A DNA stretch of 10,693 bases from NCBI GenBank assembly GCA_043798435.1, contig JAZDOR010000185.1, forward strand, positions 1 to 10,693, in the 5' to 3' direction. Source of the stretch: JAGUXG01 sp043798435. Its GTDB lineage: Bacteria; UBA9089; UBA9088; JAGUXG01. This document shows, piece after piece, positions 5,658 to 10,693 of this stretch. Within the stretch, counting starts at the first letter, position 1. Each line of letters opens with the position of its first letter. The translations under genes and the position numbers were made by a program. The notes under the pieces are model-generated. The model ran no database searches. It was not told where the DNA came from and was given only the letters and a program-made list of their open reading frames with translations.

Positions 5658-6248
5658 ATGAAAATATTGGGTATAGGTGGCAGTCCAAGGATAGGTGGAA
5701 ATACAGATATTCTGCTTGATTATGCCCTCTCAGGAACAAGGAGCAAACAAGTAGAGGTAGAAAAGGTGATTTTAGGAAATCTTCATTTTGCACCCTGCCA
5801 GGAATGCGAAGATATACCCGATGATGGAAAGTGCCTCATAAATGATGACATGCAGATACTTTATAAGAAGATTAACCAGGCGGATGCCATTATTTTGGCT
5901 TCCCCTATATTTTTCGGGAGCCTATCTGCTCAGACAAAGATGATGATTGATAGGTTTCAATGCCTCTGGCAGGCAAAATATATCAGAAAGATGTATAAAC
6001 CAGAAAAGAGATTGGGTGGTTTTATCTGTGTTGAGGCAACCAGGCGAACGGATTTTTTTGAAAATGCTAAGGTTATTGTCAAAAATTTCTTTGCTACAAT
6101 TGATGTTATTTATAAGGAAGAGCTGCTATGCTCAGGAATTGAGAAAAAAGGTGAAATTTTGGAACATAAAGACCATTTAGAAAAAGCATTTGAGATGGGG
6201 TATATGCTTAGTCGCTATAAAAAAAATAGGACATTTGGTAATCGCTGA
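5658..6248 (+). CDS. Flavodoxin-fold NAD(P)H-dependent FMN reductase / iron-sulfur flavoprotein-like
   Basis: This 196-residue protein has the flavodoxin-like fold of the FMN_red / iron-sulfur flavoprotein family. The FMN phosphate loop is GGSPRIGGNTDILLDYAL (7-24). A second flavin-contact segment is ILASPIFFGSLSAQTKMMIDRF (79-100). Between them lies Cys47-x2-Cys50-x8-Cys59 followed by INDDM. Iron-sulfur relatives usually have four cysteines here (C-x2-C-x2-C-x5-C followed by DDM); the position of the third is Ile53, so a normal 4Fe-4S cluster looks unlikely unless another residue helps. Such proteins pass electrons from NAD(P)H or ferredoxin via FMN; the substrate cannot be predicted. It is transcribed alone, divergent from atpE, and ends just before a palindrome that could stop transcription. 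ATG 5658 fits the leaderless promoter spacing. Confidence 0.8.
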   Translation: MKILGIGGSPRIGGNTDILLDYALSGTRSKQVEVEKVILGNLHFAPCQECEDIPDDGKCLINDDMQILYKKINQADAIILASPIFFGSLSAQTKMMIDRFQCLWQAKYIRKMYKPEKRLGGFICVEATRRTDFFENAKVIVKNFFATIDVIYKEELLCSGIEKKGEILEHKDHLEKAFEMGYMLSRYKKNRTFGNR

Positions 6249-6252
6249 GGTA

Positions 6253-6357
6253 GTGTAAGAAAAGGTGAGGGGATAAGGAGATATAGGGATTAGGGAGATG
6301 TAGGGATAATATAAGTATCTCCATATCCCCCATATCTCCTTATCCCCTTTCTTACAC
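6253..6357. repeat. Palindromic repeat with GTGTAAGAAA ends and GGGGATAAGGAGATAT arms
   Basis: The left arm begins GTGTAAGAAA (6253-6262) followed by GGGGATAAGGAGATAT (6269-6284). The right arm contains ATATCTCCTTATCCCC (6332-6347) and ends TTTCTTACAC (6348-6357). The arms are perfect over the long 16-bp block and the 10-bp ends; only the left has an extra AGGTGA-type insertion. It starts 4 bp after the stop of the flavoprotein gene and may act as its transcript end, although it lacks a classic GC stem plus U-tract. Confidence 0.8.
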
Positions 6358-6397
6358 AAGTTTTGTCATAATGAGAATTGCTCCAAAAAAACTTTGT

Positions 6398-6427
6398 TTG
6401 ACTTTATAAGGTCAGGATTAGTATAAT
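6398..6427 (+). promoter_or_regulatory. Strong sigma70-like promoter, probably leaderless, for rpmD-rplO
   Basis: TTGACT (6398-6403, 5/6) is 18 bp before a perfect TATAAT (6422-6427), with 8 nt to ATG 6436. This is the best promoter in the window. No Shine-Dalgarno site precedes rpmD. An out-of-frame ATG overlaps the -10 box at 6426, but it should lie upstream of the transcription start. Confidence 0.75.
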
Positions 6428-6435
6428 GAGCCTCT

Positions 6436-6624
6436 ATGAAATTAAAGATTAAATTGATAAAAAGTAGATATGGAAGGATTCCGAAGCATAGAAAGACGCT
6501 CACGGCTTTAAGTCTGACCAAAATAGGGAGAGAGGTGGTAATGCCTGATAACCCTGCTATTAGAGGGATGATAAATAAAGTGGCTTATTTGCTCAAGGTA
6601 GAGGAGGTAGAAGATGGGGCTTGA
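6436..6624 (+). CDS. rpmD: 50S ribosomal protein L30
   Basis: At 62 residues this matches bacterial L30 in length and sequence: KIKLIKSRYGRIPKHRKTL, then SLTKIGREVVMPDNPAIRGM and INKVAYLLKVEE. The G-R-x-x-x-x-R-x-T-L and N/T-P-A-x-R-G-M-I-N-K-V motifs are the family core. In most bacteria rpmD sits between rpsE and rplO in the spc ribosomal operon; here it is the first gene after its own promoter, with no rpsE upstream. Its 3' end overlaps rplO by 11 nt, which implies translational coupling. Initiation is likely leaderless, since the -10 box ends 8 nt before the ATG. Confidence 0.93.
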   Translation: MKLKIKLIKSRYGRIPKHRKTLTALSLTKIGREVVMPDNPAIRGMINKVAYLLKVEEVEDGA

Positions 6625-7045
6625 TTCTTTGAAGAGACCAGAGGGTGCGGTAAAGAAGAGAAAGAGAGTGGGACGAGGTGTAGGCTCAGGCAAGGGAAGG
6701 ACAGCAGGAAAGGGAACAAAAGGAGGTCAGGCAAGAAAGGGCTATAAAAAGAAGCCTGGTTTTGAGGGTGGCCAGATGCCTTATGCCAGAAGGATTCCAA
6801 AGAGGGGATTTTCCAGCACGAACCTTGACTATCAAATTGTAAATCTTTCCAGCTTAAATCAATTTGAGCCCAATTCTATTGTGAACCAGGAAACCCTTTA
6901 CAATATGAGACTTATAAGAAAGAAGAACCAGGGGATAAAACTTTTAGCAAAAGGTGAGCTTAATATTCCTCTTGTGATTGAGGTAGATGCCCTATCAGAG
7001 AAAGCGAAAGAAAAGATTCTGGCTATTGGGGGTAAGATAGCCTAA
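6614..7045 (+). CDS. rplO: 50S ribosomal protein L15
   Basis: This 143-residue protein is L15, a late-assembly 23S rRNA-binding protein. The N-terminal basic region has KKRKRVGRGVGSGKGRTAGK (14-33) followed by GTKGGQARKGYKKKPGFEGGQMPYARRIPKRGF, the L15 signature. The C-terminal part, with LAKGELNIPLVIEVDALSEKAKEKI, is the typical alpha/beta domain. ATG 6614 lies within the end of rpmD, 5 nt after a GAGGAGGT Shine-Dalgarno site (6601-6608). In standard spc operons secY follows; here it is replaced by about 300 bp of noncoding, repeat-bearing DNA and an unrelated protease gene. Confidence 0.96.
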   Translation: MGLDSLKRPEGAVKKRKRVGRGVGSGKGRTAGKGTKGGQARKGYKKKPGFEGGQMPYARRIPKRGFSSTNLDYQIVNLSSLNQFEPNSIVNQETLYNMRLIRKKNQGIKLLAKGELNIPLVIEVDALSEKAKEKILAIGGKIA

Positions 7046-7092
7046 TTATACTCAAGTAAATGGAGATTGCAAAAAATAAATAAAATTCTTTT

Positions 7093-7164
7093 GACACAGA
7101 TTAACGCTGATTTTTACTGATAAAACTTAAAAATTATCTGTGTTTATCTGTGTCCATCAGTGTC
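7093..7164. repeat. Palindromic repeat with GACAC ends and CTGATTTTTACTGAT/ATCTGTGTTTATCTGTG arms
   Basis: The left arm GACACAGATTAACGCTGATT (7093-7112) is an imperfect reverse complement of the right arm ATCTGTGTCCATCAGTGTC (7146-7164). It lies between rplO and the protease gene. The 296-bp gap 7046-7341 also holds the 15-bp sequence TTTTTGGAAACCTGA (7203-7217), shared in inverted form with 9498-9512 and, in near-identical form, 2045-2059. No further gene is seen in the gap. Confidence 0.6.
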
Positions 7165-7341
7165 TAAATATTTGATTTTTTATTTTTGATCTTCATTATT
7201 AGTTTTTGGAAACCTGATTTGCTTGGGTATAGTATCTTTATTGTCTCCATAATCTTTCTTGGACTAAAAAAGGTGAATTTTGGTTAAAATCCGGTGCCTG
7301 AAGTCCAGAAGCCTTTCTTTATCTTCAAAATCCCATCTTTT

Positions 7342-8475
7342 ATGAAGAAAACCTTTCTCTTTTTAATCTTGCTTCTTAAAGTATCCTTTGCTTACACAGA
7401 AAAGCCTTCTGTGGCTGATATAGTTAGTGAAGTATCGCCTTCTGTTGTTATGGTAAAGGCTGAAAAGACCTCTCAGGAGTATCAGCCCGGTATACTTATT
7501 ATCAGAAAGGACTACCGCATAGGGGCCGGGTTTATTGTTGACCCTAAGGGCTACATCTTGACCTGTTCTCATATCATTAAGGGTTATGATACACTTTATG
7601 TAGAGCTGAAATCTGGCAAAGGGTATAGTGCTCAAATAATAAAAATAGACCCAAAGACTGATGTTTGTTTGCTAAAAATTGATGCCAAAACCCAACTTTT
7701 TTCAGTAAAGATAGGTGAAAGTCGCAAGGTAAGGCCAGGGGACCCTATCATTACCATTGGAAATCCATTGCCGCAAGAACTGGGTCTTGGCCCAAAGTCC
7801 TTCAAGCCATCGGTTGCTTGTGGTGTGATTGGCTCTACTGAGCGATTAAGCCCAGATAACAAAAAGCTCCTTCAACTGAGCCTTCCTGTTAATTTTGGGA
7901 ATAGCGGTGGTCCTTTGTTGAATGACAAGGGTGAGGTGATCGGCATAGTCAATTCAAAAATGACAGGCTTTTCTGGTCATACCTTAGAAGGCATAGGGTT
8001 CGCCATATCTATTGAGGAATTAAGGCCGATGTTGAACCTTTTGGCTAAAAGGAGGGAACCTATTAGCCAGGTTTCAGTTACTTTGCTGAAGAAAAATAGG
8101 CAGCCCATCTTTTTACTGATAACAGAGCTTCTTTTGGTTTTTGTGCTTATTCTCAGGATTTCTCAAAGAAGAGAAAGGGATTACAGGCTTATAAAGCAAA
8201 GGGTATGTAGGGCTGTTTATCTGGGCGATTATTATGGATATTCTAAGATTATTCGGAGGATATTTAAGGGTTGTAGAAAAAGATTTCCTCCCTATCTTCC
8301 CTTCCTAATCTCCGATATAATTCTCCTTCAGAGCAAAGATCCATGGTTATTGCCAGAATTAGAGAGGCAATTGGAGGATTTGACAGAGCATTTACATAAC
8401 CTTGATAGAGAGAGGGATGCGATGATTTACAGGGCAAAGGTGAAGAGGGGTTTGAGAATCAGGAATTATATTTGA
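7342..8475 (+). CDS. Exported HtrA/trypsin-like serine protease with C-terminal membrane helix and no PDZ domain
   Basis: Counting from ATG 7342 (377 residues), the protein starts with a signal sequence (MKKTFLFLILLLKVSFAYT); an in-frame GTG at 7294 would add 16 residues ahead of it and is unlikely. Residues 23-230 are an S1C (HtrA/DegP-type) chymotrypsin fold with a complete triad: His77 (YILTCSHIIKG), Asp107 (DPKTDVCLLKID) and Ser188 (NFGNSGGPLLN). HtrA proteins normally end with one or two PDZ domains; here a hydrophobic helix (about 255-273, PIFLLITELLLVFVLIL) is followed by about 100 basic, helical residues of no recognised family, predicted cytoplasmic. The protease domain would face the periplasm. 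It may cleave damaged or regulatory envelope proteins. It lies between rplO and pstS with no shared function evident. No Shine-Dalgarno site or convincing promoter was found. Confidence 0.85.
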   Translation: MKKTFLFLILLLKVSFAYTEKPSVADIVSEVSPSVVMVKAEKTSQEYQPGILIIRKDYRIGAGFIVDPKGYILTCSHIIKGYDTLYVELKSGKGYSAQIIKIDPKTDVCLLKIDAKTQLFSVKIGESRKVRPGDPIITIGNPLPQELGLGPKSFKPSVACGVIGSTERLSPDNKKLLQLSLPVNFGNSGGPLLNDKGEVIGIVNSKMTGFSGHTLEGIGFAISIEELRPMLNLLAKRREPISQVSVTLLKKNRQPIFLLITELLLVFVLILRISQRRERDYRLIKQRVCRAVYLGDYYGYSKIIRRIFKGCRKRFPPYLPFLISDIILLQSKDPWLLPELERQLEDLTEHLHNLDRERDAMIYRAKVKRGLRIRNYI

Positions 8476-8525
8476 AAATGCTGAAAAAAGGTTTTGGATT
8501 TTTGCAAAAGTTCAGAAATAAATTA

Positions 8526-8623
8526 GCCACAGAGACACGGAGAACACAGAGAGAAAATGAAAAAAATAAAGAATTAGATTGAAGACTTTTTATAAATCTC
8601 TGTGAACTCTGTGCCTCTGTGGC
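8526..8623. repeat. Palindromic repeat, GCCACAGAG family, second copy
   Basis: The arms are GCCACAGAGACACGGAGAAC (8526-8545, continuing ACAGAGAG) and TCTCTGTGAACTCTGTGCCT followed by CTGTGGC (8597-8623). The arms close to the outer element at 5012-5193, but its AT-rich centre is unrelated and not invaded by another repeat. It sits between the protease gene and pstS. Confidence 0.8.
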
Positions 8624-8650
8624 AAAAAAGGAAATTCCTATACTATTAAA

Positions 8651-8680
8651 TTGACAAGTTTTTATAGAAGATTGTTTACT
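8651..8680 (+). promoter_or_regulatory. Sigma70-like promoter with perfect -35, probably leaderless, for pstS
   Basis: A perfect TTGACA (8651-8656) lies 18 bp before TTTACT (8675-8680, 4/6 to TATAAT). Six nt later comes ATG 8687, exactly where transcription should start. This argues that the in-frame TTG at 8651 is part of the -35 box and not a start codon. Confidence 0.55.
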
Positions 8681-8686
8681 ATATGT

Positions 8687-9496
8687 ATGAAGAAAACTTT
8701 ATTGTGGCTCGTTTGCTTCTCTATTTTTATTATAGGGTGTGCAAAGAAAGAGAAGGGGTTTGTCCGTATTAAAGGGTCTGATACAGAGGTCAACCTTGTT
8801 CAGAGATTGGCAGAAGTATTTATGGAGAAGAATCCCAAGCTCTCTATTGCCGTAACAGGAGGAGGCTCTGGGGTAGGGATTTCAGCCCTTATTAATGGTG
8901 AAACAGATATAGCCAACTCCTCAAGACAGATGAAAGAAGAGGAAATAAAGAAGGCAAAAGAGAAAGGGATAAATCCTGTAGAAACAGCATTTGCCCGCGA
9001 TAGATTGGCTATCATCACCCATTCTTCGCTTCCGATAGGTAGCCTGACAATGGATGAGTTGGGAAAGGTATATAGAGGTGAAATAACTAATTGGAAAGAG
9101 TTGGGAGGTCCAAATCTGAATATAACCCTCTATGGAAGAACAAGCGCCTCTGGCACATTTATTTATTTCAGGGAAAAGGTTCTTGGAGCAGATTATTCAC
9201 CAAATATGAGACAAATGATTGGAAACTCTCAAATTGTTGAAGCAGTCAAAAGGGACAAGGGTAGTATAGGTTATGTTGGGATAGGCTATCTTGTAGAAGG
9301 GGTAAAGTTGCTAAAGATTGCAAAAGATAAAGACTCTCCTTATATCTCACCCTTAGAGAAGGGTTATCCACTTGAAAGGGAATTATACCAATACACAAAC
9401 GGAGAGCCTTCTGCCAATATATTAAGCTTTATCCAGTTTGAGTTAAGTAAAGAGGGACAGAAGATTGTGGCAGAAGAAGGATATATACCCAAATAA
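8687..9496 (+). CDS. pstS: Phosphate ABC transporter substrate-binding lipoprotein
   Basis: Counting from ATG 8687 (269 residues), the protein has a lipoprotein signal (MKKTLLWLVCFSIFIIGC) with the lipid-bearing Cys18, so it should be anchored in the membrane on the periplasmic side. The mature part is a PstS-type type-II binding protein: GSDTEVN (30-36), GGGSGVGISALINGETDIAN (58-77) with SSR (78-80), and GRTSASGTF (150-158), the segments that bind phosphate in PstS. KGSIGYVGIGYL (191-202) is also typical. An in-frame TTG at 8651 would add 12 residues before the signal peptide and overlaps the -35 box, so I reject it. pstC follows after 90 bp, supporting phosphate rather than another oxyanion. 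No PHO box was recognised. Confidence 0.92.
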   Translation: MKKTLLWLVCFSIFIIGCAKKEKGFVRIKGSDTEVNLVQRLAEVFMEKNPKLSIAVTGGGSGVGISALINGETDIANSSRQMKEEEIKKAKEKGINPVETAFARDRLAIITHSSLPIGSLTMDELGKVYRGEITNWKELGGPNLNITLYGRTSASGTFIYFREKVLGADYSPNMRQMIGNSQIVEAVKRDKGSIGYVGIGYLVEGVKLLKIAKDKDSPYISPLEKGYPLERELYQYTNGEPSANILSFIQFELSKEGQKIVAEEGYIPK

Positions 9497-9514
9497 ATCA
9501 GGTTTCCAAAAAGA

Positions 9515-9570
9515 ACGCAGATTTTTAAGATCTATAAAATATTATCCTGTAAATCTGCGAAAATCTGCGT
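9515..9570. repeat. Short palindromic repeat with ACGCAGATTTT arms between pstS and pstC
   Basis: ACGCAGATTTT (9515-9525) pairs perfectly with AAAATCTGCGT (9560-9570), and the right arm carries an extra AAATCTGCG copy just before (9551-9559). It is preceded by TCAGGTTTCCAAAAAGA (9498-9514). It fills most of the 90-bp pstS-pstC gap, so an RNA hairpin could protect or separate the two messages. Confidence 0.75.
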
Positions 9571-9586
9571 CCCATTAACTTGTCCA

Positions 9587-10465
9587 ATGAGAAGATTAAA
9601 AGAAAAGGCAATTCATCTTATTCTCTTTCTAACAGCGGTCTCCTCTGTCTTTCTCATCATGGGAATTTTTACCCTTCTTCTTACCGAGGGATTAAAAACA
9701 TTCAGGGATGTCTCTATATCTAATTTTCTCTTTGGTGTAGTTTGGAACCCAGAAGGCTATAATAAACCATCTTATGGCATCCTCTCTATGGTCTTTTCCA
9801 CATTCTTAGTAACCTCTTGTGCGATAATCATTGCCGGGCCCTTAGGGGTGGCAGTAGCCGCCTACATCTCTGAGGTTGCGCCCCATAAAATGCGGGATAT
9901 AATTAAGGGAGCTATAGAGATATTGGCTGGAATTCCATCTGTAGCTATAGGATTTGTTGGGATTGTGCTGGTTGATCCTCTTATTACAAAAGTTTTTGGT
10001 CTTTCATCTGGACTTTGTGGGCTGAATGGAGGAATACTTTTAGCTATAATGGCACTTCCCACGATTATCAGTATCTCAGAGGATAGCCTCCGGGCTGTTC
10101 CAAAAAGCTATAAAGAGGCATCTTTTGCCCTTGGAGCAAGCAGATGGGAGACTTTGACCAGAGTTATCCTGCCTGCAGCCTTCTCTGGAATTTGTGCTTC
10201 GGTTGTATTGGGTGTAGGAAGGGCAATCGGTGAGACAATGACTGTTTTAATGGTTACAGGAAATAGTCTCTCTATCCCGAAAGGTATCTTTGACCCTTTA
10301 AGGACGATGACAGCAACAATAGCCCTTGAATTGGGAGAGGTAGCCAAAGGAACAACGCACTACTACGCTCTTTTTGGAATAGGGGCTGTTCTCTTTATCA
10401 TCAGCCTCGTCACAAACCTTATTGCTGAGCATATATCCTTCAGGATGAGGACAAAGGTGGAATGA
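9587..10465 (+). CDS. pstC: Phosphate ABC transporter permease PstC
   Basis: This 292-residue inner-membrane protein matches PstC. It has an N-terminal helix (about 9-32), a periplasmic loop (FLFGVVWNPEGYNKPSYGI, about 47-65), and five further helices. AGIPSVAIGFVGIVLV (114-129) is typical of Pst permeases. The cytoplasmic EAA loop that docks onto the ATPase PstB is EASFALGASRWETLTRVILP (177-196). GRAIGETMTVLMVTGN (211-226) is the PstC/PstA helix signature. Length is normal. It follows pstS by 90 bp of repeat. I see neither a Shine-Dalgarno site (AACTTGTCCA before ATG) nor a leaderless -10. pstA, expected next, does not begin within the remaining 228 bp. Confidence 0.94.
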   Translation: MRRLKEKAIHLILFLTAVSSVFLIMGIFTLLLTEGLKTFRDVSISNFLFGVVWNPEGYNKPSYGILSMVFSTFLVTSCAIIIAGPLGVAVAAYISEVAPHKMRDIIKGAIEILAGIPSVAIGFVGIVLVDPLITKVFGLSSGLCGLNGGILLAIMALPTIISISEDSLRAVPKSYKEASFALGASRWETLTRVILPAAFSGICASVVLGVGRAIGETMTVLMVTGNSLSIPKGIFDPLRTMTATIALELGEVAKGTTHYYALFGIGAVLFIISLVTNLIAEHISFRMRTKVE

Positions 10466-10530
10466 AGGAGTGGAGAAAAGGGTTCAAGGAGTCAAGGGTC
10501 CATCCGGTGTAACTATTACTAAAGGATAAC

Positions 10531-10693
10531 TACGAAAGGCGCGAAAAACGCTAAAAATTCGTAACTATTTACTCAAGTGAAGTAGAAGAAGAAACACGAA
10601 AGCCCGAAAGGGAGAAAACCCGAAAGTGAGAAAGAGAGTTGAACCACAAAGCTCACAAAGAGCACAAAGATAGATATTAAAAATTATTCTTAT
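10531..10693. repeat. Run of four different palindrome left arms, cut by the window edge
   Basis: The 228 bp after pstC hold no gene. Four arm-like stretches follow each other: TACGAAAGGCGCGAAAAACG (10531-10550); GTAACTATTTACTCAAGTGA (10561-10580), a near-identical copy of the arm at 2124-2146; ACACGAAAGCCCGAAAGGGA with a second ACCCGAAAG (10594-10627); and CCACAAAGCTCACAAAGAGC (10644-10663), similar to the GCCACAGAG families. No matching right arms are seen before the end, so they are expected beyond it. Confidence 0.55.

Noticed and set aside
6253..6357. Classical rho-independent terminator after the flavoprotein gene
   Set aside because: The arms are long and belong to a repeat-like palindrome with a roughly 45-bp centre and no U-tract after the stem, so I list it as a repeat only.
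7294..7341. GTG start adding 16 residues to the serine protease
   Set aside because: The extension (MPEVQKPFFIFKIPSF) precedes a typical signal sequence beginning MKKTFLF; no Shine-Dalgarno site supports the GTG.
8651..8686. TTG start adding 12 residues to pstS
   Set aside because: The TTG is the first codon-like triplet of a perfect TTGACA -35 box, and the added residues would sit ahead of a standard lipoprotein signal that starts cleanly at ATG 8687.
1..10693. Defence, phage or toxin-antitoxin system
   Set aside because: Every substantial open frame has another explanation; no nuclease, helicase, reverse transcriptase or small paired genes are seen.

Overview
The window looks like a piece of an AT-rich chromosome from an uncultivated Gram-negative-type bacterium. 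Evidence for a double membrane is the ExbB/ExbD pair and a PstS-type lipoprotein; the F-type ATP synthase and bacterial L30/L15 proteins fix it as bacterial. I cannot name the phylum from this sequence alone. Essential operons are cut into short pieces, and almost every intergenic gap carries palindromic repeats, which resembles genomes of poorly studied candidate phyla.

Layout, left to right. The + strand opens with the C-terminus of an ExbB/TolQ-like channel subunit (1-210), then ExbD/TolR (334-732), then a membrane-anchored coiled-coil protein of unknown function (875-2008). A 345-bp gap with a multi-layer nested palindrome (about 2045-2309) separates it from a minus-strand F1Fo-ATPase block transcribed right to left: atpE (5220-5483), atpF (4470-4964), atpH (3919-4473), atpA (2354-3862). 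atpB, atpG, atpD and atpC are not adjacent. Back on the + strand come a flavodoxin-fold NAD(P)H/FMN reductase-like protein (5658-6248), an isolated rpmD-rplO pair (6436-6624 and 6614-7045), a secreted or membrane-tethered HtrA-like serine protease without PDZ domain (7342-8475), and phosphate uptake genes pstS (8687-9496) and pstC (9587-10465). The end (10466-10693) is a run of left repeat arms cut by the window edge.

Two genome-style signals stand out. First, several genes that begin a transcription unit have a good sigma70-like promoter whose -10 box ends only 6-8 nt before the ATG (875, 5658, 6436, 8687), so their mRNAs are probably leaderless. Genes inside operons, and atpE, instead have clear Shine-Dalgarno sites. 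Second, the gaps hold many different palindromic repeat families, in places inserted one inside another, and two of them appear to supply the last codons of neighbouring genes.

Functionally the window joins energy coupling (ATP synthase with a c-subunit that might bind Na+, and an ion-driven ExbBD motor), translation (L30, L15), phosphate import and envelope proteolysis. I see no rRNA, tRNA, CRISPR array, transposase, phage or recognisable defence system.
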